DNA of 64,000 bases, taken from NCBI RefSeq assembly GCF_009789535.1, contig NZ_WSUT01000005.1, positions 2,045,501 to 2,109,500 of the forward strand, read 5' to 3'. This DNA is from Sphingomonas carotinifaciens (GTDB lineage Bacteria > Pseudomonadota > Alphaproteobacteria > Sphingomonadales > Sphingomonadaceae). Both the position numbers and the translations under genes were made by a program. Positions 16,424-26,094 of the stretch are shown here, piece by piece (the first letter of the stretch is position 1; every line of letters begins with the position of its first letter). The notes under the pieces were generated by a model. It did not search any database. It was not told the origin of the DNA and worked only from the letters and a program-made list of their open reading frames with translations.

Positions 16424-18472
16424 ATGCGTCCCGATATCCTCAATCCGCTGTTCGCCGAGGTGACCGCGCTGAAAGGCGTGGGCCCCGGCCTTGCCAAGCC
16501 GCTGGACCGGCTGGACCTTCGTCGCGTGGTCGACGTCGCCTTCCATCTGCCGACCGGCCATATCGACCGGCTGCCCCGCGACGAACTGATGACCTCCGAC
16601 GCCGGCCGCGTGATTGCGATCACGCTGACCCCGCGCGAGCATCGCAGCCCGGCCGGGCGCGGGCCGGCGCGGGTGATTGCCGAGGATGCACGCGGCAATA
16701 CCGTCGCGCTGGTCTATTTCGGCGGATCGGCCGGCTGGGCGAAGCGGCAGTTGCCGGTGGGCGAGCCGCGCCGCGTGTCCGGGCGGCTCGACCTTTATGG
16801 CGACACGCTCCAGATCGTCCACCCCGAGGTTGGCGAGGATGACGAGGCCTTTGCGATGCGCGAGGCGATCTATCCGCTGTCGGAGGGGCTGACCTCGCGC
16901 CGGATCGCGGGGTTCGCCGCGCAGGCGATCGAGCGGGCGCCGGTCTTGCCCGAATGGATCGAGCCGGGGCTGAAGGCCGCGCGCGGCTGGCCCGACTGGC
17001 GCGATGCGCTGGCGCGGATCCATGCCGACCCCACCGACGCCAAGGCGCGCGAGCGGCTGGGCTATGACGAGGTGTTCGCCAACCAACTGGCGATGACGCT
17101 GGTGCGCGCCGATTCGCGGCGGCGGCGGGGCCGGGCGCTGAAGGGGGACGGGCGCCTGCGCGACATGCTGCGGTTGCCGTATCGGTTGACGGGGGCGCAG
17201 GACCGCACGGTGCGCGAGATCGAGGGCGATCTGGCGCAGGAGGCGCCGATGCTGCGTCTGTTGCAGGGTGATGTGGGCGCGGGCAAGACGCTGGTCGCCG
17301 CGATGGCGCTGCTGATCGCGGTGGAGGCGGGGACGCAGGGTGCGATGCTGGCGCCGACCGAGATCCTGGCGCGCCAGCATTACGAAACGCTGCGCCGGAC
17401 GCTGGCGGGCCTTCCGGTGCAGATCGGGGTGCTGACCGGCCGCGACAAGGGGCGGGCGCGCGAGGCGACGCTGATGGCGCTGGCGGCCGGCGAGATCGAC
17501 ATATTGGTCGGCACGCACGCCATCTTTCAGGAAGGCGTCACCTACCGCGACCTCAGCCTGGTGGTGGTGGACGAACAGCATCGTTTCGGCGTGCAGCAGC
17601 GCATGATGCTGCAGGAAAAGGGGCGCAGTCCGCACGTCCTGGCGATGACCGCGACGCCCATCCCGCGCACCCTGACGCTCGCCAATTACGGCGAGATGGA
17701 CGTCAGCCGGCTGGACGAGATGCCGCCCGGGCGCGAGCCGATCGAGACGCGGGTCGTATCCGAGGAGCGGCTGGACGAAGTCGCCGCCGGACTCGGCCGC
17801 CATCTGGCCGATGGCGGGCAGGCTTACTGGGTGTGCCCGCTGGTCGAGGAAAGCGAGAAGTCCGACCTCGCCGCCGCCGAGATGCGGGCGGAATCGCTGC
17901 GCGCGCTGTTCGGCGACCGGGTCGGCCTGATCCACGGCAAGATGAAGCCGGCGGAAAAGGACGCGGTGATGGAGGCGTTCGCGGACAACCGGCTGGGCGT
18001 GCTGGTCGCCACCACCGTGATCGAGGTCGGCGTCGACGTACCCAATGCACGGCTGATCGTGATCGAGCATGCCGACCGGTTCGGACTGGCGCAGCTCCAT
18101 CAGTTGCGGGGGCGCGTCGGGCGGGGCGGGGGGCTGTCGCGCTGCCTGTTGCTGCGGGGCAATGCGCTGTCGGAGACGTCGCGCGCGCGCCTCGCGTTGA
18201 TGCGCGAGACCAATGACGGTTTCCGGATCGCGGAGGAGGATCTGCGGCTGCGCGGGGCCGGCGACCTGCTCGGCAAACGTCAGTCGGGTGAGTTGGCGTT
18301 CAGGCTGGTCGCACCGGAGATGCTGAACGACCTGATCCAGTGCGCGCAGGACGATGCCCGGTTGTTGATCGACCGCGACGGCGGGTTGCAGGGGCCGCGC
18401 GGGCAGGCGGCGCGGACGGCATTGTACCTGTTCGAACGCGAGACGGGCGTGGCGCTGCTGCGCTCGGGCTGA
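16424..18472 (+). CDS. recG: ATP-dependent DNA helicase RecG
   Basis: A 682-residue RecG that remodels stalled forks and Holliday junctions. The N-terminal wedge/OB domain comes first (LKGVGPGLAKPLDRLDL near residues 16-32). The helicase core follows: Walker A G282-D-V-G-A-G-K-T289, DEQHRFGVQQR, TATPIPRT, VIEVGVDVPNA and QLRGRVGRGG. The C-terminal TRG-like hairpin region LRLRGAGDLLGKRQSGE is intact. The ATG at 16424 gives the standard N-terminus; the frame stays open upstream only as antisense of mfd. The gene is divergent from sdhE. Confidence 0.97.
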   Translation: MRPDILNPLFAEVTALKGVGPGLAKPLDRLDLRRVVDVAFHLPTGHIDRLPRDELMTSDAGRVIAITLTPREHRSPAGRGPARVIAEDARGNTVALVYFGGSAGWAKRQLPVGEPRRVSGRLDLYGDTLQIVHPEVGEDDEAFAMREAIYPLSEGLTSRRIAGFAAQAIERAPVLPEWIEPGLKAARGWPDWRDALARIHADPTDAKARERLGYDEVFANQLAMTLVRADSRRRRGRALKGDGRLRDMLRLPYRLTGAQDRTVREIEGDLAQEAPMLRLLQGDVGAGKTLVAAMALLIAVEAGTQGAMLAPTEILARQHYETLRRTLAGLPVQIGVLTGRDKGRAREATLMALAAGEIDILVGTHAIFQEGVTYRDLSLVVVDEQHRFGVQQRMMLQEKGRSPHVLAMTATPIPRTLTLANYGEMDVSRLDEMPPGREPIETRVVSEERLDEVAAGLGRHLADGGQAYWVCPLVEESEKSDLAAAEMRAESLRALFGDRVGLIHGKMKPAEKDAVMEAFADNRLGVLVATTVIEVGVDVPNARLIVIEHADRFGLAQLHQLRGRVGRGGGLSRCLLLRGNALSETSRARLALMRETNDGFRIAEEDLRLRGAGDLLGKRQSGELAFRLVAPEMLNDLIQCAQDDARLLIDRDGGLQGPRGQAARTALYLFERETGVALLRSG

Positions 18473-18478
18473 GCGCGA

Positions 18479-18796
18479 TCAGTTACCGCGCAGCGCGGAC
18501 AGGAACGGGAAATAGGAATGGGTGGGCACCGGCCGGTCGAACTGGCAGCCGATCCGGCCGCCGAGCGCCCAGCGTATCTCGGCCGTGGCGCTGCCCAGAA
18601 CCGGCAGCTGGACGTCGATCCGGTCCCCGACGTTCAGCGTGTCGATGCACCGCGCCATCAGGCCGCCGCCGGAGACGTTGACGATGACGATCGCGATCCT
18701 GCTGCCATTGGCAGCGACGGCACTGGTGCGGTAAAACACCTCGTGCCGCGGCTCGCCGCGATCTTCATGGTTATGTGCCGTTGCTGCCCAATTCAT
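18479..18796 (-). CDS. PilZ domain protein
   Basis: A 105-residue single-domain PilZ protein. Both c-di-GMP-binding motifs are present: R13-G-E-P-R17 (RxxxR) and NVSGGG (N/DxSxxG) near residue 40. This suggests a cytoplasmic c-di-GMP receptor whose output partner is unknown. It converges with recG (6 nt between stops). Its upstream 125 bp is unusually AT-rich for the region and should hold its promoter. A second PilZ gene lies at 26095. Confidence 0.87.
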   Translation of the reverse strand: MNWAATAHNHEDRGEPRHEVFYRTSAVAANGSRIAIVIVNVSGGGLMARCIDTLNVGDRIDVQLPVLGSATAEIRWALGGRIGCQFDRPVPTHSYFPFLSALRGN

Positions 18797-18921
18797 CCCC
18801 GTACCCCCGCTTCACACCAATACGGTTAAACCCACAATGGTTGAAAAAGGATCCAGATCAGAATTTTATTTGGCAAATCAGTATGATGTAGATCAAGATA
18901 TTATGCTGCATCGCAGCAAGG

Positions 18922-20148
18922 TCATTCCCTTGCCAGCAACCCATGGTGCTTCTTGCCGGCGGAAATCCGCACGGTTTCTGCATCGACCGCGATGATCGCG
19001 GTGTCGCTGTCGATCTTCTCGCCCTCGACGCGCGCGCCGCCGCCCGCGATCAGACGACGGGCCTCGCCCTTCGACTTGGCGAACCCCAGGCCGACCAGCG
19101 CATCGACGATGCCGATACTGCCGCCTGCGACCGCCAGCGTCGGCAGCGCGCCGCCGGCCGACCCCTCCTCGAAGGTCCGGCGCGCGGTTTCGGCCGCCTC
19201 TTCCGCCGCCGCAGCGCCGCGGCACATCGCGGTCGCGGCGTTGGCGAGGATCTTCTTGGCCTCGTTGATTTCCGCGCCTTCCAGCGCTTCCAGCCGGGCG
19301 ATCTCGTCCTCGGTCACGTCGGTGAACAGGCGCAGGAAGCGGCCGACATCGCGGTCGTCGGTGTTGCGCCAGAACTGCCAGTAATCGAAATGCGGCAACT
19401 GGTCCTCGTGCAGCCAGACCGCACCGGCCATCGTCTTGCCCATCTTGCCGCCGTCTGCGGTGGTGATGAGCGGAGTGGTCACGCCGAACACGTCGGTGCC
19501 GTCCATCCGGCGCGCCAGTTCGATGCCGTTGACGATGTTGCCCCACTGGTCGCTGCCGCCCATCTGGAGCCGGCAGCCGCGGCGCAGCGCCAGTTCGCGG
19601 AAGTCATAAGCCTGCAGGATCATGTAGTTGAATTCGAGGAAGCTGAGCGACTGTTCGCGGTCCAGCCGCAGCTTCACCGAGTCGAAGCTGAGCATCCGGT
19701 TGACCGAGAAATGCTGCCCCACCTCGCGCAGGAAGGGGATATATTCCAGCCGGTCGAGCCATTCGGCATTGTCGACCATCACCGCATCGGTCGGCCCGTC
19801 GCCAAAGGTCAGGAAACGTTCGAAGATGCGCTTGATCGAGGCGACATTGGCCTGGATGCCATCCTCGGCCAGCAGCTTGCGGGCCTCGTCCTTGAAGCTG
19901 GGATCGCCGATCTTGCCGGTGCCGCCGCCCATCAGCACGATCGGCTTGTGCCCCGTCTGTTGCAGGCGGCGCAGCAGCATGATCTGCACCAGGCTGCCGA
20001 CGTGCAGCGACGGCGCGGTCGGGTCGAAGCCGATATAGCCGGGCACGATCTCCCGGGCGGCCAGCGTGTCCAATGCCGCGGCATCGGTCATCTGGTGGAT
20101 ATAGCCGCGGGCAGACAGCGTGCGAAGCAGGTCGGACTGGTAGGTCAT
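18922..20148 (-). CDS. tyrS: Tyrosyl-tRNA synthetase
   Basis: A 408-residue class I aminoacyl-tRNA synthetase. The HIGH-like motif is TAPSLHVGS (near residues 44-52) and the KMSKS loop reads KMGKT, the form seen in the TyrS group common in Proteobacteria. The tRNA-binding S4 domain is at the C-terminus ([22 protein letters not shown]). The ATG at 20148 gives the usual N-terminus; 13 extra upstream codons are open but not needed. It follows an AT-poor gap after the nlpD-like gene on the same strand. Confidence 0.96.
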   Translation of the reverse strand: MTYQSDLLRTLSARGYIHQMTDAAALDTLAAREIVPGYIGFDPTAPSLHVGSLVQIMLLRRLQQTGHKPIVLMGGGTGKIGDPSFKDEARKLLAEDGIQANVASIKRIFERFLTFGDGPTDAVMVDNAEWLDRLEYIPFLREVGQHFSVNRMLSFDSVKLRLDREQSLSFLEFNYMILQAYDFRELALRRGCRLQMGGSDQWGNIVNGIELARRMDGTDVFGVTTPLITTADGGKMGKTMAGAVWLHEDQLPHFDYWQFWRNTDDRDVGRFLRLFTDVTEDEIARLEALEGAEINEAKKILANAATAMCRGAAAAEEAAETARRTFEEGSAGGALPTLAVAGGSIGIVDALVGLGFAKSKGEARRLIAGGGARVEGEKIDSDTAIIAVDAETVRISAGKKHHGLLARE

Positions 20149-20204
20149 AGCGGGTGTGTCGTTACACATGCGCGCAGCCGCCGTCACCCTTCAGTTGGGT
20201 GGCC

Positions 20205-21293
20205 TTACTTTCGCGGCAACTGGCTTTGCGGATCGACCGGGGTACGGCCGCGACGCAATTCGAAATGCACCTCCGGCCGGTCGGCAAAGCCGGTATCGCC
20301 CGACAGCGCGATCGTCTGCCCGCGCTTCACGCTCTGCCCGCGCTGGACGAGCAGCTTGGAGGCATGGCCATAGACGCTGGTCCAGTTGTCGCCATGCTTG
20401 ACGATCACCAGCCCGCCCAGCGCGGCGATACCGTCGCCGACATAGGCGACCACGCCGTCTGCCGCGGCCTTGACCGGCGTGGCCAGCGGCACCGCGATCT
20501 TGATGCCGTCGTTGCGCTCGCCGCTGGCACCGGGACCGAAGCGGCGCACGACGCGGCCGTCGACCGGCCAGACGAAGCCGGAGCGCAGGCGTGCCGGCGC
20601 GGCGACGACTGCGGTCGGGGGCAGCACGCGCTTCGGCGTCGCGGCGGGCCTGGCGGGGGCCTGGTTGCTAGCCAGCGCGGGCTCGCCGCCGGTCAGGATG
20701 TCGTCCACGTCCAGGCTGAACGCCGCGGCGCGATCGGCCAGCGAGGGCGTGTGCTCGCCGCTCGCCGGGCCGGGAATGATGACGCGCTGGCCGGCGCGCA
20801 GCACATAGGGCTCCTCCAGCGCATTGGCGTCGACGATCCGCGACCATTCGACGCCGTAGGCGCGCGCGATCGCGATCCCCGTCTCGCCGGATCGGACCAG
20901 GTGATAGCGCCCGGCAGGGATCGAGAGCCGCTGCCCCACCCGGATGACGAAGGGGGGCTGAAGGCCGTTGGCCCGCGCGATCGCCTCCGACCCCGAACCG
21001 GTGCGATCCGCCACCCGGCGCAGGCTGTCGCCTAGCTGCACGACATAGGTGGAGGCGGGGATTTCGCGTGCGTCGGGCGTGACGGGCCGTGTTTCCCAGG
21101 ACGGGCGCGGTGCCGGCAGCGTGGATACCGCGTCGCTGGCCGGCGGCGACAGGTCGCCCTGCATCGCCGGCGGGGCGGGTCGTTCCTCTGCGCGCGGGGG
21201 TGGCGGCGGCGGCGCAGTGGGGGTGGCATCGTCCAGGCTGGGGATGCACCCCGCCAGCATCGTCGCGCCCAGCATCATCGCCAGCTTCCGCAT
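20205..21293 (-). CDS. NlpD/EnvC-like lipoprotein: LysM - LysM - degenerate M23 (LytM) domain
   Basis: A 362-residue lipoprotein with lipobox MLAG-C16 and a Pro-rich linker. Two LysM peptidoglycan-binding repeats are at about 82-127 and 129-175, and an M23/LytM domain at about 240-362. The first metal-binding motif of active M23 enzymes (HxxxD) is replaced by N261...K265, while H310 (YGH) and H343 (HFEL) remain. It therefore probably cannot cut peptidoglycan and instead activates an amidase, as E. coli NlpD does. It is third in a serS-surE-nlpD order, 16 nt after surE, matching the classic surE-(pcm)-nlpD neighbourhood. Confidence 0.88.
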   Translation of the reverse strand: MRKLAMMLGATMLAGCIPSLDDATPTAPPPPPPRAEERPAPPAMQGDLSPPASDAVSTLPAPRPSWETRPVTPDAREIPASTYVVQLGDSLRRVADRTGSGSEAIARANGLQPPFVIRVGQRLSIPAGRYHLVRSGETGIAIARAYGVEWSRIVDANALEEPYVLRAGQRVIIPGPASGEHTPSLADRAAAFSLDVDDILTGGEPALASNQAPARPAATPKRVLPPTAVVAAPARLRSGFVWPVDGRVVRRFGPGASGERNDGIKIAVPLATPVKAAADGVVAYVGDGIAALGGLVIVKHGDNWTSVYGHASKLLVQRGQSVKRGQTIALSGDTGFADRPEVHFELRRGRTPVDPQSQLPRK

Positions 21294-21309
21294 GCCGCCA
21301 CCCTCCGCT

Positions 21310-22074
21310 TCAGCTATAGGCCGCGTTCAGCATGGCGAGCGAGGCGCCGTGCGTCAGGTCCAGATGCAGCGGGGTGACCGCGATATGGCCGTCATGTACC
21401 GCATCCAGATCGGTATCGTGCGCCGGTGCGTGCGGCATGCGACCGAGCGCCAGCCAATAATAGTCATAGCCGCGCGGATCGGTGCGCTTGTCCATCCGCA
21501 CCCGGCCATAATCGCGAATGCCCTGCCGCGCGACGCGGATGCCTTGCACCGCATCCGGCGCCACCGGCGGGAAGTTGACGTTCATCAGCGTGCGCGGCGC
21601 AAAGTCGAGACCCAGCAGCGGGCGCAACGCCCGCTCGCCCCAGGCGCGCGCGGTATCGAAGCTGACCGCGTCGCCCATCCCGTGCTGTGCGTAACGCTGG
21701 CTGAGCGCGACCGAGCGGATGCCCGCGAGTGCGCCCTCCATCGCGGCGGACACCGTGCCCGAATAGAACACGTCCTCGCCCAGATTGGCGCCGCGGTTGA
21801 CGCCGGACAGGATCAGGTCGGGCTTGCCGTCCGCCATGATCTCGCCAAGCGCCATCATCACCGCATCGGTGGGCGTGCCCGCCACCGCGAAACGCCGCTC
21901 GCCGAAGCGGCGGACGCGCAGCGGCCGGGTCAGGGTCAGCGACCGGCTCGTCCCCGACTGTTCCTCCGCCGGTGCCACCACCCAGACATCGTCGGAAAAC
22001 CGCGCGGCGATCTCCTCCAGAACCTTCAGGCCGGGGGCATGATAGCCATCGTCATTGGTGAGGAGGATGCGCAT
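21310..22074 (-). CDS. surE: 5'/3'-nucleotidase SurE
   Basis: A 254-residue SurE, a metal-dependent survival phosphatase acting on nucleoside monophosphates and short polyphosphate. The metal-binding motif MRILLTNDDG (D8, D9) is at the N-terminus, followed by APAEEQSGTSRSLT (near residues 35-48) and the SGVNRGANLG motif near 89-98. It begins 3 nt after the serS stop and is followed 16 nt later by the nlpD-like lipoprotein gene, so the three are probably one operon. Confidence 0.96.
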   Translation of the reverse strand: MRILLTNDDGYHAPGLKVLEEIAARFSDDVWVVAPAEEQSGTSRSLTLTRPLRVRRFGERRFAVAGTPTDAVMMALGEIMADGKPDLILSGVNRGANLGEDVFYSGTVSAAMEGALAGIRSVALSQRYAQHGMGDAVSFDTARAWGERALRPLLGLDFAPRTLMNVNFPPVAPDAVQGIRVARQGIRDYGRVRMDKRTDPRGYDYYWLALGRMPHAPAHDTDLDAVHDGHIAVTPLHLDLTHGASLAMLNAAYS

Positions 22075-22077
22075 GGC

Positions 22078-23364
<1,287 letters not shown>

Positions 23365-23467
23365 CTATGGCGGGGTGAACGCGGGCTTGCAAGCCGGCCG
23401 CCGGCGCAACCACGGCGGCGGCACGCGCGTTGTCCCGAATAGAACCGACACTGCAAGGAGATACGCG

Positions 23468-23983
23468 ATGCTGGTGCCGCACAATGCATTCGTGCTGGTG
23501 GCCGACGGGCGCAAGAGCCTGTTCTTCCGCAACGATGGCGATGCCGAGTTCCCGAACCTCAAGGTCGAACATGCCGAGGAGCATCCCAACCCGCGCGACC
23601 GCGACCAGAAGACCGATGCAGCCGGTGCGGCCCGCTCGACGCAGAGCGGCCAGGGCGCCCCGCCGATTGCGCAGGGCGGATCGAACCAGGCCGGTGGCGG
23701 CGGGCAGGGCGCGCAATTCGCCCCCTCGCGCGGGACGCTCGGCGAGACCGACTATCACCAGCAGGAGGAGGACCGCTTTGCGGTCGAGATCGCCGACATG
23801 CTGAAGCGCCGTGCGCTGGCCAATGAGTTCGAGTCGCTCATCATCGTCGCGCCGCCGCAGACGCTGGGCGAACTCCGCAAGCATTACCACAAGGAGGTGA
23901 GCAACCGGCTGACGGGCGAACTGGCCAAGGACCTGACCAACATGCCGGTGCCCGATATCGAGACGGCGTTGAAGAACGCCTGA
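23468..23983 (+). CDS. Host attachment family protein
   Basis: A 171-residue protein of the host attachment (AtsE-like) family. The N-terminal segment FVLVADGRKSLFFRN and the C-terminal part (RFAVEIADMLKRRAL, LIIVAPPQTLGELRKHY, KDLTNMPVPDIETAL) are characteristic. Between them lies a Gln/Gly-rich low-complexity insert (about residues 60-88). An Agrobacterium relative was linked to plant attachment, but the fold resembles a release-factor-like domain and the function is unclear. A clear AAGGAG precedes the ATG by 7 nt. It ends at a strong terminator. Confidence 0.85.
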   Translation: MLVPHNAFVLVADGRKSLFFRNDGDAEFPNLKVEHAEEHPNPRDRDQKTDAAGAARSTQSGQGAPPIAQGGSNQAGGGGQGAQFAPSRGTLGETDYHQQEEDRFAVEIADMLKRRALANEFESLIIVAPPQTLGELRKHYHKEVSNRLTGELAKDLTNMPVPDIETALKNA

Positions 23984-24016
23984 CGCGCGAGGGGACACCC
24001 CTCCCGCACACGCAGG

Positions 24017-24052
24017 AAGGGGCCCGCCGAGGGGATCGGCGGGCCCCTTTTT
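24017..24052 (+). terminator. Rho-independent terminator after host-attachment gene
   Basis: A 14-bp perfect stem AAGGGGCCCGCCGA / TCGGCGGGCCCCTT with a 5-nt loop, followed by a T-run. It lies between convergent genes and ends the + strand transcript; it may also slow the opposite one. Confidence 0.9.
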
Positions 24053-24071
24053 CCTTGGCAAAGCTGGTGGA

Positions 24072-25094
24072 TCAGGCCTGGGCGGTGCGCTTCGCGAACC
24101 GGTGGCGGGCGACCAGTGCGGCGGCGGCGGCCCCGAACAACAGCATCATCGGCGGTGCGGGCACCGGTGTCGGCGGTCCGCCATTCGATCCGCTGCTGCC
24201 CGAGGACGAGGCCGAACTGGCCGACGATGCCGAGGACGCGCTGCTCGCGCTCGACCCGGTGCTGCCCGAGGCGCCGCTGGCCGACGACCCGCTGGCGCTG
24301 GAGCCGCTTGCGCTCGATCCGTTCGACGACCAGCCACCGTTCGAGGACCATCCGCCATTGGACGACCAGCCCTTGCTGCTCGATCCATAGCTGCTGCTCC
24401 CGCTCGCCGAAGAGGCGGACGACGCGCTGGAGGCGCTGGACGCCGACGACGCGCTGGAGGTGGAGGAGCCGCCGGTGGACGTCGAGGACCCACCCGTCGA
24501 GGTCGAAGATCCTCCGGTCGAGGTGGACGAGCCGCCCGTCGAGGTGGAGGACCCGCCAGTCGACGTCGAAGACCCGCCCGTCGAGGTCGAGGAGCCACCG
24601 GTGGAGGTCGATGACCCGCCCGTGGACGACCCGCCCGTCGAGGTCGACGATCCGCCGGTCGAGGTCGATCCGCCCGAAGAGGTGGACGAGATGACGATGC
24701 TGCCGCTGGAGCCGGCGCCACCCCCGAAACCGAAGCCGCCGCCAAAGCCGCCGCCGAAACCGGGCGAGCCCCAGCCGCCGCCGATCACCGCGGGCGCAAA
24801 GCCGCCACCACCGCCGGCCAGTACCGGATCGGCGGGCAGCGGCAGCGGCACCGGCGGCGCCTGTGTCGATACGGTCACCACCGCCGGGGCGCAGGCGGTG
24901 GTCGTGGTCTTGGTCACCACGCGGCGGACCTTGCCGACCTTGGCATAATGGCGGCGCGGCGCCTTCTTGATCTTGGTCTGCTGGGTGATCGCCGGCCGCT
25001 TCGGGCTTTCCGCGATATGCACGGCACCGCCGCCGATCACGGCACCGCCCGCCGCACATGCGCTAAGTTTCGCCAAGGCCATCCGGACCGACAT
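24072..25094 (-). CDS. Ser/Gly/Thr-rich repeat protein with PEP-CTERM-like C-terminal sorting tail
   Basis: A 340-residue low-complexity protein that I cannot assign to a family. The N-terminus (MALAKLSACAAGGAVIGGGA) looks like a signal peptide. A basic region and a Pro/Gly-rich region follow, then about ten copies of a GGSSTST heptad (about residues 138-214), then Ala-Ser-Ser triplet repeats and a WSSNGG repeat. The tail PPTPVPAPPMMLLFGAAAAALVARHRFAKR has the layout of PEP-CTERM sorting signals: Pro-rich motif, membrane helix, basic end. I infer a surface-exposed, perhaps glycosylated, protein. The opposite strand carries an equally long frame of Pro-Val-Glu repeats, which I take as a shadow. 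Confidence 0.6.
   Translation of the reverse strand: MSVRMALAKLSACAAGGAVIGGGAVHIAESPKRPAITQQTKIKKAPRRHYAKVGKVRRVVTKTTTTACAPAVVTVSTQAPPVPLPLPADPVLAGGGGGFAPAVIGGGWGSPGFGGGFGGGFGFGGGAGSSGSIVISSTSSGGSTSTGGSSTSTGGSSTGGSSTSTGGSSTSTGGSSTSTGGSSTSTGGSSTSTGGSSTSTGGSSTSTGGSSTSSASSASSASSASSASSASGSSSYGSSSKGWSSNGGWSSNGGWSSNGSSASGSSASGSSASGASGSTGSSASSASSASSASSASSSGSSGSNGGPPTPVPAPPMMLLFGAAAAALVARHRFAKRTAQA
24453..24678 (-). repeat. Tandem 21-bp coding repeats (GGSSTST heptads)
   Basis: About ten near-identical 21-bp units encode GGSSTST on the minus strand, with one shortened unit (GGSST). The array is imperfect at third positions. Such arrays change length by slipped pairing, so the copy number may vary between strains and may be an assembly weak point. 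Confidence 0.85.
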
Positions 25095-25509
25095 CGCTTA
25101 CCTCTCACATCGCCCGCCCATGCCGGCCGGGGATCAACCCTGTTGACGCTCTGCGCCCGATACTTCGACAGAAACCAAGAAACACTTAAGTGCAAGGCCT
25201 CTCCCGTGCGTGCGGTCGTGCAAGAACGGGACTCGCGGGAGCGTGCGCTTGCGAAACCATGATTTTCGCTCAGGATCGTGCGGAAATTTACCGCTTGCCG
25301 GTGCAGCAATGCTGCAACGGAGGTCGAATGGGACAATGCTGCGCTGCACCAGGGCGCAGATGTTCGCAACAAAGCTGCGCAAATAGGTAAGCATCTGAAA
25401 CGTCAGTCGCTTGCCGCGCCCGGTTTCTCCGATTATAGGCGCTGACACCATGGGGGGCGGCCCTGAGGACGCGGAGCGAAAAGCGCCGACGGGCCCGAGG
25501 GAGAGTGGT
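25095..25509. other. 415-bp intergenic region upstream of dksA with nested hairpins
   Basis: No convincing gene. From 25300 to 25350 there are overlapping complementary segments. TGCAGCAATGCTGCA (25302-25316) is an uninterrupted palindrome. Its left part GGTGCAGC also pairs with GCTGCACC (25343-25350), and AATGCTGC occurs twice (25308 and 25335). This could form alternative structures in a dksA leader. An in-frame upstream ATG at 25411 would extend DksA by 33 residues, but those residues lack similarity to the family. Confidence 0.45.
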
Positions 25510-25971
25510 ATGGCGACGGTGTTTAATCGCGTGGACGACTCCAGCAGCCCGGCGGCTGCGAACGACCTGGACGACGGCTATCGCCCTTCGGCGGACGAAC
25601 CGTTCATGAGCCTGCGTCAGCAGGACTATTTCCGCCGTAAACTCAATCAGTGGAAGGAAGCGATCCAGCGTGATTCGCTGGGCACGCTGTCGCAGCTGCA
25701 GCTCGACTCGTTGCGCGAATCGGATCTGACCGACCGCGCCTCCAGCGAGACCGACTGGTCGATCGAGCTGCGCACCCGCGACCGGCAGCGCAAGCTGATC
25801 GCCAAGATCGATGCGGCGCTGCGCCGTATCGACGACGGCGAATATGGCTATTGCGAGGTGTCGGGCGAACCGATCAGCCTGGGCCGGCTGGAGGCGCGGC
25901 CGATCGCCACGATGACGGTGGAGGCGCAGGAGCGCCACGAGCGTAACGAGAAGGTGTCGCGCGACGACTGA
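25510..25971 (+). CDS. dksA: RNA polymerase-binding transcription factor DksA
   Basis: A 153-residue DksA, which enters the RNA polymerase secondary channel and works with ppGpp to set rRNA, tRNA and stress transcription. The coiled-coil tip motif is present as D72-L-T-D75-R-A77 (DxxDxA). The zinc-finger region reads GEYGYCEVSGEPISLGRLEARPIATM with a single cysteine (C115), so it should not hold zinc. This cysteine-poor form is usual in Alphaproteobacteria. The ATG at 25510 follows GGGAGAG and gives the family length; an earlier in-frame ATG at 25411 is less likely. Confidence 0.93.
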   Translation: MATVFNRVDDSSSPAAANDLDDGYRPSADEPFMSLRQQDYFRRKLNQWKEAIQRDSLGTLSQLQLDSLRESDLTDRASSETDWSIELRTRDRQRKLIAKIDAALRRIDDGEYGYCEVSGEPISLGRLEARPIATMTVEAQERHERNEKVSRDD

Positions 25972-25981
25972 TCGACCGCGA

Positions 25982-26022
25982 ATGATGCAATGGGTTATTG
26001 TTTCGTTTACCCATTGCGTCAT
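25982..26022. terminator. Hairpin after dksA
   Basis: Arms ATGATGCAATGGGT (25982-25995) and ACCCATTGCGTCAT (26009-26022) pair over 14 positions with one G-T type mismatch, around a 13-nt T-rich loop. It begins 11 nt after the dksA stop. There is no T-run, so it may be a weak or rho-assisted terminator, or a regulatory hairpin ahead of the PilZ gene. Confidence 0.5.
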
Positions 26023-26094
26023 ATCCCCTTGGGATGGGGGCGGGCAACCGATAGTGTCCCCGGTTCAAGTCAGGGGCCCGCGCGGAATGGATAT

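Noticed and set aside
16085..18100. 671-residue minus-strand frame ending in sdhE
   Set aside because: The upstream 580 residues are antisense to recG. Only the last 88 residues match SdhE and have a Shine-Dalgarno.
14393..18472. 1359-residue frame that would fuse a long N-terminal part to RecG
   Set aside because: Only the part from 16424 is RecG-like; the upstream part is antisense to mfd and crosses the palindromic repeat and sdhE.
24453..24678. CRISPR-like array because of regular repeats
   Set aside because: The units are contiguous 21-bp coding repeats with no unique spacers.
24460..24948. Plus-strand Pro-Val-Glu-Asp repeat protein
   Set aside because: It mirrors the 21-bp repeats of the minus-strand gene, which has a signal peptide and sorting tail; the plus frame has neither.
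25411..25509. 33-residue N-terminal extension of DksA
   Set aside because: The ATG at 25510 has a better ribosome-binding site and gives the family length; the extra residues do not resemble DksA.
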